Shown here: positions 10,441 through 21,869 of the stretch, one piece after another
Layout: every line of letters begins with the position of its first letter
Position numbering within the stretch: the stretch's first letter is position 1
Assembly (NCBI GenBank): GCA_947561715.1
Contig: OX387201.1
Coordinates: 17,250,001-17,314,000 of the forward strand
DNA length: 64,000 nt
From: Ascidia mentula
Lineage: Eukaryota > Chordata > Ascidiacea > Phlebobranchia > Ascidiidae
Reading direction: 5' to 3'
Program-made: the position numbers and the translations under genes
The notes under the pieces: model-generated
Seen by the model: only the letters and a program-made list of their open reading frames with translations
Databases searched by the model: none
Told to the model about the DNA's origin: nothing

Positions 10441-10810
10441 TTTTTCCAGAAACGATAATTCTGTGCACGCAACTCGGATTTTTTTCGATAGACGAAAATT
10501 CCGTTCCCGTAACGAAAATTCCGTTCTCGTAACAAAAATTCCGTTTCCGTAACGAAAATTCCGTTACCATAACCTATATTCCGTTCCCGTAACGAAAATT
10601 CCGTTCTCGTAACGAAAATTCCGTTTCCGTAACGAAAATTCCGTTCTCGTAACGAAATTCGTTCCCGTAACAAATATTCCGTTCTCGTAACGGAAAATCT
10701 GTTCCCGTAACGGAAAATCTGTTCGCGTAACGGAAGTTATGTGCCCGGAAAGGTTTTTCTCATTTGGGAACAAAATTTCGTTTTTCGGAACGATTTTGTA
10801 ACGAAAATTC
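10441..10810. repeat. 20-bp minisatellite, unit CCGTTCCCGTAACGAAAATT
   Basis: From about 10489 to 10735 roughly a dozen near-perfect 20-bp units follow one another. They vary at a few bases (TTCTCG, TTTCCG, AACAAA). Degenerate units continue on both sides. The related locus at 17785-17890 has only about four degenerate units, so the array expanded here. The unit has no stop on the minus strand in any frame, giving overlapping artefactual open frames with the peptide theme RERNFRYGNGIFVT. I do not call a gene. Confidence 0.9.
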
Positions 10811-11060
10811 GAAACAAAGGCAAATAACATATGGTGACTTTACTCTTTAGTCAACATAACGGTTTGAATGATAAAAGTACATTGCAAAATTATATCGGCC
10901 TAATGATTTGTTTCGCGAAATATAAACTTACTATATGTTTTTTCATGGGCCCTTACATACAACATTATACGCTCCTTAGAAAGTGCATTGGTTTTGACGT
11001 TGGGTGCTCTTCGGATATCAGCCTTGTTGCTTCACTCACCAATAATTGTTATCAATGCAG

Positions 11061-11204
11061 ATTCTGGTTGCCCTTATCGTTCCTGGAGGCTTGGTTGCGT
11101 TTGTCACAAGCAACTACAAGAATCCGGGGAGTGAGGCTTCTTACACCGAAACAGTCCTTGCCAAGATGAAGAATTTACATGAGAAATCTCATCTGGCCAC
11201 AGCG
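11061..11204 (+). pseudogene. Methyltransferase-like exon remnant (copy A)
   Basis: A 48-codon stretch is bounded by a good acceptor (TTATCAATGCAG) and a GT donor and reads ILVALIVPGGLVAFVTSN and on. The PGGL...F motif followed by an A/E/K-rich helix resembles the last strands of a class I SAM-dependent methyltransferase, of the METTL27 kind. That assignment is tentative. No neighbouring exons were found. The copy at 21870 differs at four positions, all amino-acid changing, as expected for an exon no longer under selection. Confidence 0.35.
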
Positions 11205-12242
11205 GTGTGTAAATTACTTAAATGTGCATGCGTTTTTTCTTGACAAGGTTAAACGATGGATAAATCACACACAACTTAATACCCAGATTTGATTATTTAG
11301 GTCCGTTAGCTTATATTGATTTGAAAGTATATTTGGAAATTAGTTGGGTTGTAACTTAGTGGTGTTAAGTTTGTCAATAATGTTTACCAGCAAATATAGA
11401 AGTTGTACACCTGAGACTGACAGGCGTGTTGCAGAAATTATGTAGTCACCGATATATTGTTTGTTTTTTCGCCAGAAGAGCCATGTTTTAAATATTACCA
11501 ATTACTAGTGTCCTAAAAATACGTAGGGCGTATGTAAATATTTGCCAAATGCCACAATATAATAATAATACACTCCAAATAGCTCTGCCTTTAATTTACA
11601 AGAGTAATTGATTCGTATTAGGATTACATGTAACCTGCAAGATAAAGTCAATGCTCTTCACAAACGCGCTGATAAGAATCTCCAAGCTGGCCTGTACTAA
11701 AAAGAAAATAGTGTCACGATATCGGTGTATATTCCGGCACCCTGGTTGGATTTTTATAGCCTTTCTAACTTTGAAAAAGGCCAAATGGAAAAAATCTTTT
11801 CGACAATTACCCACGAAAATAAGGTCACTTTATTAATGTGATGGATTTCTGGTTTTTCAAAATAGAAAAAAACTATCCTTCATTTATGTCCAAACACGAG
11901 TACATATTTGCAAGATAGATCAATTCACTTTACGACGGACATCCAGTTGAGTCCGTACTATTTTCTTATGTGCACATAAGCTTCCTACACACTTTTGACA
12001 ACACCAGATACAAGACTTGATATTTTCCCACAAACTGCGAAACAGCGGCAACATTAGTATTTTATTGTTCAAATGTCAATAGTAAAGCACGAAGGATGCT
12101 AAAAAACGACGATGAAGAAGGTGTCGTTCTAATAAAGTTAGTTCAAGCTGGCGCATCACAATAGTTGTTTGCACCAAATAATTTTTGAATTTGCAAACAA
12201 TTTCAAATTGATCAGGTAAAGGTTATATAGATGGGTCTGTGG
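11205..12242. other. Unit A spacer and ZF 3' flank
   Basis: No gene supported. The 11580-11830 part contains a ~70-codon minus-strand frame, open in both copies but without any recognisable feature. From ~11870 the sequence is the common 3' flank of the ZF family, also seen at 7480-7870. Confidence 0.35.
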
Positions 12243-13328
12243 TCACACTCCAGTATGAGTTCGAATGTGAATATTCAAGCTTCCTTTACGTTTGTACATT
12301 TTTGAGCAAAACGTGCATTGAAAAGGTTTTTCTCCGTTGTGAGTTCGAATGTGTTTGTTTAGATATTGTTGCATGCTAAACACTTTCGAACAAAATGTGC
12401 ATTCAAACGGTTTCTCTTCAGTATGAGTTCGAATGTGTCTGTTTAGATTTTCTTTCAAGCTAAACACTTGCGAACAAAGAGTGCATTTAAAAGGTTTCTC
12501 TCCAGTATGAGTTCGTTTGTGGATTTTCAATTTTGATCCCGTTATGAAACACTTTTCGCAAAAGTCGCATCTGAAAGGTTTCTCTCCAGTATGAGTTCGT
12601 TTGTGTATTTTTAAATATGATCCACTTGCGTAACACTTTTCGCAAACATCGCATCTGAAAGGCTTTTCTCCAGTATGAGTTAGAATGTGTTTGCCTACAC
12701 TGTCTTTCACCCTAAACACCTTCGAACAAAATGGACATTGATAAGGTTTCTCTCCAGTATGAGTCCGTTTGTGGATTTTCAATTTCGATCCCGTTATGAA
12801 ACACTTTTCGCAAAAGTCGCATCTGAAAGGTTTCTCTCCAGTATGAGTTCGAATGTGTCTGCTTAGATCTGCTTTAGAGCCAAACCCTTTCAAACAAAAT
12901 TTGCATTCAAAAGGTTTCCCTCCAGTATGAATTCGTTTGTGGATTTTCAATTTCGATCCTGTTATGAAACACTTGTCGCAAATGTCGCATCTGAAAGGTT
13001 CCTCTCCAGTGTGAGTTCGAATGTGCATGATCAGAGCATCTTTATGACCAAACACTTTAGAACAAAATGTGCACTTTTGGGGTTTCTCACAAGTTTTGGT
13101 CCGAATGTGTCTGTTTAGATTTCCTTTCCGGGTGAACATTTTCGAACAAGACATGCACTTGTAAGATTTCGCTTCAGTATATATTCCTTTGTGGATTTAA
13201 AAAGATGAACTTTTCGAATTTTTTTCGCAACAAAATAGATTCTCTTCAGTGTGAATGCTTTTATGTTTCTCCAGTAACTCTTTGGTTTAAAACGACTTTT
13301 CACAGATCTTGCAGAAAAACTGTTCCAT
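12243..13328 (-). pseudogene. C2H2 zinc-finger gene with damaged N-terminus (ZF gene 3)
   Basis: Aligned with ZF gene 2, the reading starts at MEQFFCKICEKSF and meets TAA where gene 2 has CAA (about 13287). It meets a second CAA-to-TAA change further on, where gene 2 reads SASFQIHK (about 13198). From MSCSKMF (ATG at 13152-13154) the frame is open for 303 residues with eleven fingers, counting the one containing that ATG, and a THTGV end. A shorter protein from this internal ATG is possible but would lack the first finger's cysteine-side context. The array has one more CDFCEKCFITGSK-type finger than the sister copy at 23065, an 84-bp gain here or loss there. The first stop is shared by both copies, the second is not. 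Confidence 0.6.
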
Positions 13329-14122
13329 TTCTGTTTGTTTTGCGTTTTCTTTTTGGACAACAAAGGTGGAATTTCTTGTCCACCAGCAATGATCGAAATC
13401 CACAGTACAACGTAAGTGTAGATTAGCCTTACACCTATGCCAACAATAAAGCAAATTGATTATTTTGCACCCTCTGTCTGGTCATTTACTACAGTTTTAG
13501 GACGTACATTAGAACATAAAAAATGGACTCGACACAAAGCGCAACAAAAGTTATCACATTTGTACCTGCAGTTCACTTCTTAATTTTCGTGTAGCCTTTC
13601 TCAAAATACACCAAATAACTCGACAAATAACGTTACTAATTCTGTAATTACGTATTCGTATATCTGATATTGTACGTAGGAGTGTATCCGAGTACGTGAA
13701 AATTTCTGCGTGTAAAGAAGTTGAAAAATGTATCAATATTTAAAGGTTGAAGTGCCAAAGGAAAAAAAACGAAGTGGAGGAGTTGAGATTAGAAGTCTCA
13801 CGGAGTGGTTATTATCTACGTCTTGGAGCGTGGGGTGTTAATTTCGGCGATACAAAGGAATGGAAAATGACGAGAACACAAAACGTGCCATTTCCAAGCG
13901 GGGGTTCTGAATCAAACATCTGCACGAGTCAACAGACTGAAGGTTGCAATGACTAGATAAGAGTATACGGGTCCACTTCTAAATAATAGTTGTGAGTTCG
14001 AATTGCAAACAATATGTTCATAAGCATACAACTATTAGTCACAATGCAATTTTGTTGATCGTATATCCATTGTGAATTCGGATTTGCTTCGTGTTGTGAT
14101 GTTAATTGTTTATTTCATACAT
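13329..14122. other. Upstream flank of ZF gene 3
   Basis: Diverged copy of 4480-5190. It holds a ~60-codon minus-strand frame (13554-13736) and the block with GTTGAAGTGCCAAAG and CTACGTCTTGGAG. No independently supported gene. Confidence 0.35.
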
Positions 14123-14265
14123 GAGGCTTTAAGTCACTGTAACTAAGGAACAACTGCAAAACACATAGGTCAGTACATACGCCTGGACAAGAACGAAAAA
14201 CCACACTAACAGAACACGTGCGCGACAGCACACAGTCAATCACTCACGCAAGCGTAGAGCGCGCA
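14123..14265. other. Short unique stretch before DNA transposon
   Basis: Left part of spacer X, between the end of duplication unit A and the transposon. No gene or repeat recognised. Confidence 0.3.
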
Positions 14266-16735
14266 CACTAGAAAATTAGACGTGTTGTTTTGACACTGCT
14301 ACGTGTTGAAATGACACACTTCTGTGTTGCCAAACGTGTTGTTTTATAAGCACCGAGTGAAAACAACACGCTTGATGTGTATTTCTAACACGGCGGTGTG
14401 TGTTTTAGCGTTAAAATCTGCAAACAACACGTGTGTTCTTTGGAAACAACACGGCAGTTTCTGGCAAACGTGTTGCAAATTTGCATAATAACACATCAAC
14501 GTGTTATATGCACTACTGTTAGCAACACGCTTTCCGTGTTGTTATCAGACATCTATGTTTGCATAGGATATTTACGGTCAAAATTCGAAGGCTGGTGACA
14601 AGATAAATTACTAAAGAAGTGTTTTGTATTGCATATCAATATTTCTATTGAAGTAAGTATTGGCGATGGGAAATGCCCAACATGTATTCCTCTGTCATAA
14701 TGTATTTTAAATTACGTCATAAAGCAAGCAATCAGTAAAATGCATTAATGCTGATTTTACTGCTAAGCACAGTTGTATGCGCAATTGCTAGTGTATAATT
14801 AAGAGCGTTTTGAGTTAGATATTATCAAACTATACTCCTATCGTTTAAGGGCATTGCGAGTAAAATTTAGGTTCTCTCGCCCACGTTTCGAAAACGCACA
14901 ATCCGAAGCATGGGGATCCGGCAAATGTAAGTATAAATTAATTACTACCTACTTATTTGTCCATTATTTTTAAACGTAAATAAACTGTATTAATACAATA
15001 ACATCTTGTAATGTCAGATTGTTATAAACTTGGAAGCTGAGAATTTTTGGTACTGTGTAGACAAGGTTTTATTTACCCCTTGCCTTGAAAATATTTCGGC
15101 GGGAATTTGTGGCGAAATGTTTCAAAGCAGCTTGCCAGGTTGGCTTGTATGTTAACTATGTTGTTACAACTACAAGGGTAAGTCGTGCCACTTCGTTTTT
15201 AGCTATGTTAAAATGTGTATTTTGCCATTTTTAATATGAGCTGTTTGGTTTGCAAAATTCTTAGGTTATCTTGTATAAACTAGGTCCTTGTATACTGTTG
15301 ATCAACTTGTTGCAACACAAATTGTGGATTAGATGGATCACCCTGAGGTTAGTTTCAAGCACTTTATCAACATGTGTGCTTTTTAAGCATGTGCTTTTAT
15401 TCACATTAACAATTGCATGTACAATAAACCAAACACCAGGCACTTTAAAACATACATAACAATAAATGTTGTGCAGATGTTATTTTTGTTGTTGAATGTG
15501 TTGTAGATTGTCTTACTTGCTGGTTTGGGCCAGATACCAGAAGAATATGTTGACACATGAAAAGTAATGTTCAGTAAGTATTGTCATTTCTTATCAAAGT
15601 AACAAATATAGCATTTTTGTGTTCTGTATTTCGCCTTTGCCCTTCGGCAAATAAAATTTTTCAACAACAATTCCTTTTAGGTTAATTAATGTTGGGGTGG
15701 ACATCATGAAGATACAAAGGAAAAAGTAATATCAGCAAGCATTCTACTGGCATTTTTGTTCTGAGGAAGGTAAATATTTTTTTTATTCACAAACTATAAG
15801 TTAGTTTTGTAAGTAGTATGTATGAAGCCGCTTACAAAAACAAGTCACTGAAAATGCTCATTTTGTGGTAGCAAATTACTATATGGCATTCTTGTTTTCC
15901 ATTAATTCGCATATTCGAAGGCTGAAAACATGTTGGTGATAATTCATATTCATACATTGACTTTTCAAGGCAAAGTTGTATTGTTGTCTCAATTTTGACA
16001 TGGTTTTAAAAATAACTAATTGTGTTAATGTCAATGCTATTTTCATATATTTTATCTTATGCCTATTTATTTTCTTTTCAGAATGAACAGCCCAAGATGC
16101 TAGCCCATGCTTGTATTGTAATCAATACAAATAATGTTGGGTTCATTGGACTGATGTCCATTGCTGTGGATATCTCTATATAAAGTAAAGCTACCAAACA
16201 TATTTGCTTGGTTGGCTGTTCATTATAGTTTGATTTTGTACTTTGCAGCCATAAAAAGTTAACATAGTTGAAGTTAATGCCTTAGACAAATTTCTAAAAC
16301 AACTGTTGACTTTGACATTTTGCATGTTCAACACAAAAATGTGCATGATATGTATTTCAACTACTTATGCTACTTGATGGTTTCAAATTTGGTTATAGTT
16401 AGTGCCATATACAAATTTTCACAGTTGTATTTGTTTTTCTGCATCTCGTTCCAGTCCTTTTCAATTGCCTTTACTATTGTAATACAACTTGGTGCATATA
16501 TAACTGTGTGGTTTGAAACAACACGCATTTCCCGTGTAATGGGCTTGTAGCCGTATACGACACATTACACGCGTGTTGTTTAGGCAGGATCGCAGATTTT
16601 CACGGCAAAACAACACGTTAGGTGTGTCAGAACATTCACAGGGAGAAACAACACGGCTGTTATGCAACACGTGTACAGTGTTGTATACGGCTACAGAATT
16701 GCCGTGTTGAAACAACACGTTTCACTTTTCTAGTG
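14266..16735. mobile_element. Non-autonomous DNA transposon, ends packed with ACGTGTTG motifs
   Basis: The left end begins CACTAGAAAATTAGACGTGT. The right end, reverse complemented, begins CACTAGAAAAGTGAAACGTG, so the termini are inverted repeats of about 25 bp. The outer ~290 bp on the left and ~230 bp on the right each carry about ten copies of the 8-mer family ACGTGTTG / CAACACGT in both orientations. The right end also holds GTATACGGCTAC and its inverse. The ~1.9-kb interior has no frame above ~80 codons and no transposase motif. A TA flanks both ends if the boundary is set at GAAAA, but the symmetric CAC/GTG around it makes the target duplication uncertain. The second copy of the duplication lacks it. 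Confidence 0.7.
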
Positions 16736-16794
16736 CAAGGCTCAGGGCAACTTGCGTACCGCCATTGGCTCATGCCTTAAGACAAGTCTTGTCA

Positions 16795-17900
16795 CAAGAA
16801 ACAGTTATGCGTTACAGAGTTAGGTAGCTTGACAACTTTATTGCAAACAGTTCATGACCAGCGCGGCTCCATACGAAACGGCGCATTAAAACGCATATTG
16901 GTTTAGTACCTTAAAGTGGAGGCACTGATAAGAAAAGGGATTTCGTAGTCCAAATCAAAATAGACGGTAGTGTCACGATGCAAAATTTTAACAGGGAAAT
17001 ATGGTAGTCTGTCAACCTGTTAGCGAACATGTCATGACCAGTGGGGCGCGATGTAAAGCAGCTCATTTAAAAGTCTATTCGTATCACACTTTGAAACCAA
17101 TACACTAAAAAGAAAACGGCTTTCATAGTCCAATATTACGTAGCATCACTATGCAAAATATTTATTAAAATTCGCTTCAAAACACGCAAATGTTAGTCTA
17201 TTCACATTCTTGCAAAGATGACGTGTCCAGTGTGACTCCGTAGGAAACCGCACATTGGAACACGTATTCGTTTTATAATTTAGTGACAAAAAACTTAGAA
17301 TGAAACGGTTAACGCGATACAATATGAAATAGAAGGTTGTATCATGGTTCAATATTGTGGAACCGATCGCAACCAGCAAATCGGTGTAGTAGGGCAGCTC
17401 ACTGAAACGCCGATTCGTTTCACATTTTCCCGGTTCAATTTAAAACAGATAGCAGTATCACGATTTTTCTGCCAAGTTCTGATTTGCTTGAATGTAAAAA
17501 CAAAAATAAACAAAACAACTGAAGATTGTAGTGGGACACGGGTTTTCAGGGAACACCTTCAACATATCGGTAACATTTGTCTGTCCAATTTTGAGTCTTT
17601 TGGAAACAAAACAAATAATTCATAGTCAAGTTATATCAAGGACAAGCTTAAACAGCTTATGCTTATATGGTTTCTGGGGTACGTCTTCCAAAACCTGGTA
17701 ATACTTGTTTGATAAATTCTAGGTCGTTTGATCCTGTGATTATGAGATTTGAGCCCAACAACTATCGTATTTTTTTTTCTTCTTCCAGGAACGAAAATTC
17801 TGTGCACGCAAAATTTTGTTCCATTGACAAAAATTTCGTTCCCGTAACAAAAAATCTGTTTCCGGAACAAAAATTCCTTCCCGTAACGCTTATTATAACA
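16795..17900. repeat. Dispersed repeat R, copy 2 (uninterrupted)
   Basis: Starts AAACAGTTATGCGTTACAGA and contains two or three diverged modules of about 130-180 bp. Each has the theme GCGAACATGTCATGACCAG...AAACGCATATTCGTTT...TCACGATGCAAAATTTT. It continues as the match to 9808-10440 and ends in about four degenerate units of the CCGTTCCCGTAACGAAAATT minisatellite (17785-17890). No coding potential supported. Confidence 0.55.
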
Positions 17901-18049
17901 ACACGTGTTCAAGCGACGCGGACAATTTCAACATGTTTATTAACGTGGAGGTATGATTTCTATTCCAGCTCACTGGTTTAGCAATATTAACAATTTCCAA
18001 CCTGCACAAGTTGAATTTTTATAGCCTTTCAGACATTAAAAAGGAAAAA

Positions 18050-18224
18050 TAAAAATTCTAAAATACTACAAGCTGTGTTAGAGGAACTGACGCCTTCAGT
18101 TGAAGCAAATCAAGCCATCTATAAAAAACGCAACAAGGCCTATGACGATGGGTCAGATGCACTCGGCCAGAAAATACCTGGCAAAATGTCTGCGAAAATC
18201 CTTGAGTTTTTTAACGTAGTGTGA
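18050..18224 (+). pseudogene. Unrecognised exon-like open stretch (copy B)
   Basis: In one frame the plus strand reads SKILQAVLEELTPSVEANQA and continues hydrophilic to a TGA, about 50 codons with a coding look. There is no ATG or clear acceptor. In copy B' one extra A in a poly-A run (near 25447) shifts the frame to an early stop, so at least that copy is dead. I do not recognise the parent gene. Confidence 0.3.
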
Positions 18225-18942
18225 GATGCAGGGTTCGAATTAGCAGTTCACAATTCGCAAATTGCGAACCGTTTTTTGGAGTAGTTGCGACCCGGTTTTG
18301 AGATTATTGCGATGCAACACGAAGCAGATTATGAGGCGCCGCATCGTTCTTTATCTATTCATTCGTACACGCAACAAGCGCTGATGCAAATAACGTTGTT
18401 TACTTTTCTTGGCAATGTCAACGACTATTTTCTTTCATTCCTCGTATTTTGTCAAGCCTCTATTGCGCAAGTCAATGAAACGATGGCGATGTGTGACGAA
18501 ACAAATTTTGAGTCAACGAGTTTAAAACGGCAGGTTTTAAGCGTAATGCACAATCGCGTACGAAGCAAAATTTAAGTATTGGAATTTAGGTTGTAACGTT
18601 TTTGCGATACGTTTTTTTACCGCTAATCCGAACCATGAGATGTGATAACAATTATAATGGAAATGCTTAGAGTGCAAGTGGTAAGTATTTCAACATGGTT
18701 ATAAGACGCAATATGCTCTGGAGGTGAGTCGTTGGGATTGTAAAACGAAGCACCCGCGATAAACAGCAAAACTATGCCTATGACGAAACAATTGTTTTCC
18801 CTGCACATTTAAATTGTTTTTTTGTGAGCGACATTTTGTTTAATGTTCAATATACTATGGTTGGTCAAAATGAATCAGAGAATCAAGTGATTGAGAGATG
18901 CGAATCCATCTAACAATCAAAAACGGAAAAGGGTGAGTTTTG

Positions 18943-21385
18943 TTAGTTTTCGTCAATGCTCTTCGGTTTCTGAACGGTTGCATTTATATACGCCGGCATG
19001 TTGCTTACTTGATCGTATAAATGTAGAGATGGGTCTGAAAAACAGTAAAGAGTTTTGTTTAACTAAAATATCATTTAAACTACATGTTACCTTGTGTTGG
19101 TGCATCTTCATTCCGATTTGTCGATTCTTGATAATCTTTTTTGTGTTTGTTTCTGTACAAAACGAAACAAGTTTTTTTTTTATCGCGTACAAAAACGATT
19201 TCACGCAGCAGCAATTTTGTGCTAACTTTCTTATATTCCAAACGAAAAATGCTCCAAACACAAGTATATTCAACATTCCCACGACAATTCCGGCCAAAGT
19301 AACACGACCAATGCCCGAGATGTCGTTGTATTCCTTTATGGTGCCATCGACAGCCGAAGTGCAATCTACAAGAAAAATGTTAAACTTTTTTCCAACCGAT
19401 TGAATTAAAATGTTTACAACAATAAACCCCTGGAATTATTACTTATAACTTTCACATTTGTTGCGAAACAGTTTTCCTTGGGCTTGCTGAACGTAGTGAT
19501 ATCTATGACGATCGTAAATGTTGTCTTGATGCATCCAGTTATAACTGCAGTTACCTGTAAGTTTAAAGGTTGCTTGTGTACAAGTAGCATCGGTCTGACT
19601 AACTTTCCTTTATGGAGCAGGGCTTCTCAAAATGTTTGTTTTGCGCTTCTCTTTTCTCAAGTGAGAGTTTTCTTCAGCATCACCAAAATTACATTTGGAA
19701 AAATGTCGTCGCAATCGATTATTTGAGAAGCCATGCTTTAAAGTGTGGTAAGTATTTCTTGCACAATGTAAATTTCAACCATACCGCCACGTTGTATCGT
19801 GTTGTGTTCCGAAGACTGGAGACTGTATATGATTTGTATGCATACGGAACAGATATACGCACATCTGTCTTGGATATGCGTATATTTACCTGTATAATAT
19901 TACCATTAATTACAACGCTGTGTAAAAAAACTTTCGAAAATACCGTGGATTGTAGATGGTTTCTGTAGATGACGTTGTCCAGACCTCCCCAACTAATATC
20001 AATAGCTGTTGTGTTGCAAGGAAGTGATTCGACAGTGGCGAAAACTGCTCGCAGGCAAATAAATGATCAGACAAAAAAAACAACATACCACTGTCATACA
20101 AAAATCATTACACTTAAATTGACAAGCGTAATAAGCTGGCTGTTCATTACAGCCCACGCTTGACTGCTCCCATCCTATCCCATAATGCAACGCTCTCTGC
20201 TGACAAGTTGTGACGTTGGTAACAGAGAAGTTTGCTGGAGATCCGTCGCTCCAATACCAACCATTGAGCGAAGTGCTAAATCGAGCTCCAATCATAACAC
20301 TAATATCTACACATATATGTTTGTATGAACCATTCTCCCATATTTAATCATGTAGTATATATTTACACACTTGCCTGGAACAAAAAACGACCCCTGGTAC
20401 ATATCAAATGTTTTGTATGGAACCTTGACATTTCTTAACATTGCTGCCCAGAATCCATTATTTAGATACAAATGAATCTCCTTGTGTCCTGGTCTTCGCG
20501 TTTTCGATCCAAATAACTTAAATTTGAAGTCCCAGCCTGAAATCAGAATGGACCAATGTTCTATAAATGTATTTGCTGCTAATACATTTTTTAGTCACAA
20601 AGAACAACTGTTTATTCTGACAGAACGTAAATTTATTACATTCTATTGTTTACCATTCCAAGGCTCCGCAATCCTGCAGTTTTTACCAGATGTCACCTGC
20701 CATTTTCTTCTGTAATCCCACACAAGCCACGCGCTACAAAAGTAAACTCCTTCCGAATTGTTTTCCGATTTTCTAAAACGTTGACAATTTTCCGTTAAAT
20801 AAAAAAATGTTTCAAGCGGAACGTGAATTATGAGAAAGGAACAAAAACGTCAAACATGATATTTAATAATACTGATTTTTTTACGTTGTGTGAAAGTCGA
20901 GATACCACAAGGTTCCAAGTGATTTTGTACTTTTCCAGTGATTCCTCTCCGTTCGATTCTTAAAGTATCCGAATGTTGTTAAGTTAACCGAATCGTAAAA
21001 TATCCAAATACGTTGCAAGCCTGAAATCATAAGTTTGCCGATAAATTAAACTATAGAATTTCATAAACTTTACCTTGAGTGTATTTATCAATCATCATTT
21101 GAGTTAGAGTTGTGTTGATTTGTGGGTCATCAGTCATTATAAGATTTCCATCCATTAATCCACATTTCTTGTGTGCAGTGTTCGCATCCACAAGATCATC
21201 GGATAACATTATAATACTGTCTTTAACTGCTGCAATGGTCTGGCTGCAGTCTGTTCAAATATGTGCGATAATATTATGTATGTTTCATTTAATTCCTTAA
21301 AAAAAGACTTACTGCTTGTTATGACAAGGTTGATATTTGACAATAATAAAATCCACAGCAATTTGGAAATGAAAGCTCTATCCAT
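18943..21385 (-). CDS. C-type-lectin-like transmembrane receptor, 11 exons (copy 1)
   Basis: Eleven exons join in phase: 21385-21313, 21250-21074, 21020-20885, 20772-20654, 20536-20375, 20306-20100, 20044-19890, 19594-19450, 19365-19227, 19152-19091, 19034-18943 (488 residues). Signal peptide 1-24 (MDRAFISKLLWILLLSN...). Residues ~30-165 look like a divergent lectin-like fold (KKCGLMDGNLI, GVYFCSAW). Residues 223-290 are the C-terminal half of a C-type lectin domain (GWYWSDGSPANF, then YYACQFKC). EPN/QPD sugar-binding motifs are absent. A Cys-rich stem leads to a membrane helix (~413-434) and a ~50-residue cytoplasmic tail with Y465 (YDQV) and Y474 (YINA, a Grb2-type YxN site). Neither fits a standard ITIM or ITAM. 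A GC donor ends exon 5 (CCAG/GCAAGT). The exon 8 donor is ambiguous between two nearby sites. An acceptor TTTGCAG 32 bp before the ATG could be a trans-splice site. Likely a cell-surface recognition receptor. Confidence 0.75.
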
Positions 21386-21417
21386 TGTCACATTCTTTAA
21401 ATTGGTGTTATGATAAC
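21386..21417 (-). promoter_or_regulatory. Short 5' UTR with acceptor site, receptor copy 1
   Basis: On the minus strand a typical acceptor (ACATTTGCAG) precedes the start codon by only 32 bp, and no upstream coding exon was found. Ascidians add spliced leaders to many mRNAs, so this may be a trans-splice acceptor; a cis intron in the 5' UTR is the alternative. It is conserved in copy 2 (28684-28715). Confidence 0.4.
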
Positions 21418-21869
21418 CTGCAAATGTTTAACACATGTTTCTTGTGTGGTATATTTTTGAATGCGGTTATGTTAGCATTTTCCGCTGTATTAGAAATTAA
21501 TAATGCCGTTTCAAGCTGGTTGTTCCCAAAAAAAAGGAAAATCCAACCGGGCCCACAAGAGTGCAACCAGTGCAACGGGACCCAAATCGAATTTAATTAG
21601 GACACGAGTATCATTGTCAGCTCCAAAACTGAGGTATTTCAACTAAAACAAGCTCCGAGTCAACATAACGGTTTGAATGATAAAAGTACATTGCAAAATT
21701 ATATCGGCCTAATGATTTGTTTCGCGAAATATAAACTTACTATATGTTTTTTCATGGGCCCTTACATACAACATTATACGCTCCTTAGAAACTGCATTGG
21801 TTTTGACGTTGGGTGCTCTTCGGAAATCAGCCTTGTTGCTTCACTCACCAATAATTGTTATCAATGCAG

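Larger units (their letters stand above)
10850..14122. repeat. Segmental duplication unit A
   Basis: Homologous to unit A' (21659-24853), beginning at GTCAACATAACGGTTTGAAT in both and ending at GTTTATTTCATACATGAG. Counted over the 144-bp dead exon inside it, the copies differ at 4 positions. It carries a methyltransferase-like exon remnant (plus strand) and a ZF gene (minus strand). Unit A joins unrelated DNA on the left (the minisatellite), whereas A' joins unit B. This fixes the duplication edge. Confidence 0.9.
17903..21658. repeat. Segmental duplication unit B
   Basis: Homologous to B' (25209-28953), beginning ACGTGTTCAAGCGACGCGG and ending AACAAGCTCCGA. It carries the lectin-like receptor gene on the minus strand. 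In a 291-bp non-genic stretch (18285-18575 versus 25605-25895) I count seven differences. Confidence 0.9.

Noticed and set aside
10407..10830. Overlapping minus-strand open frames of 88 codons
   Set aside because: They are products of the 20-bp minisatellite lacking stops, with no start context and a purely cyclic peptide.
18285..18575. 96-codon plus-strand frame preserved in both duplicates (also 25605-25895)
   Set aside because: It starts at a non-ATG codon. Of the seven differences I count between copies, six change residues, so there is no sign of protein constraint.
19565..19760. Extra exon between receptor exons 7 and 8 (reading MASQIIDCDDIF)
   Set aside because: It reaches a stop in both copies and the frame differs between them. 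Skipping it joins exons 7 and 8 in phase.
19999..20295. Lectin exon read on as a single 98-codon open frame
   Set aside because: The C-terminal 30 codons are intron. A donor at GATTTTT/GTATGA restores phase with exon 7.
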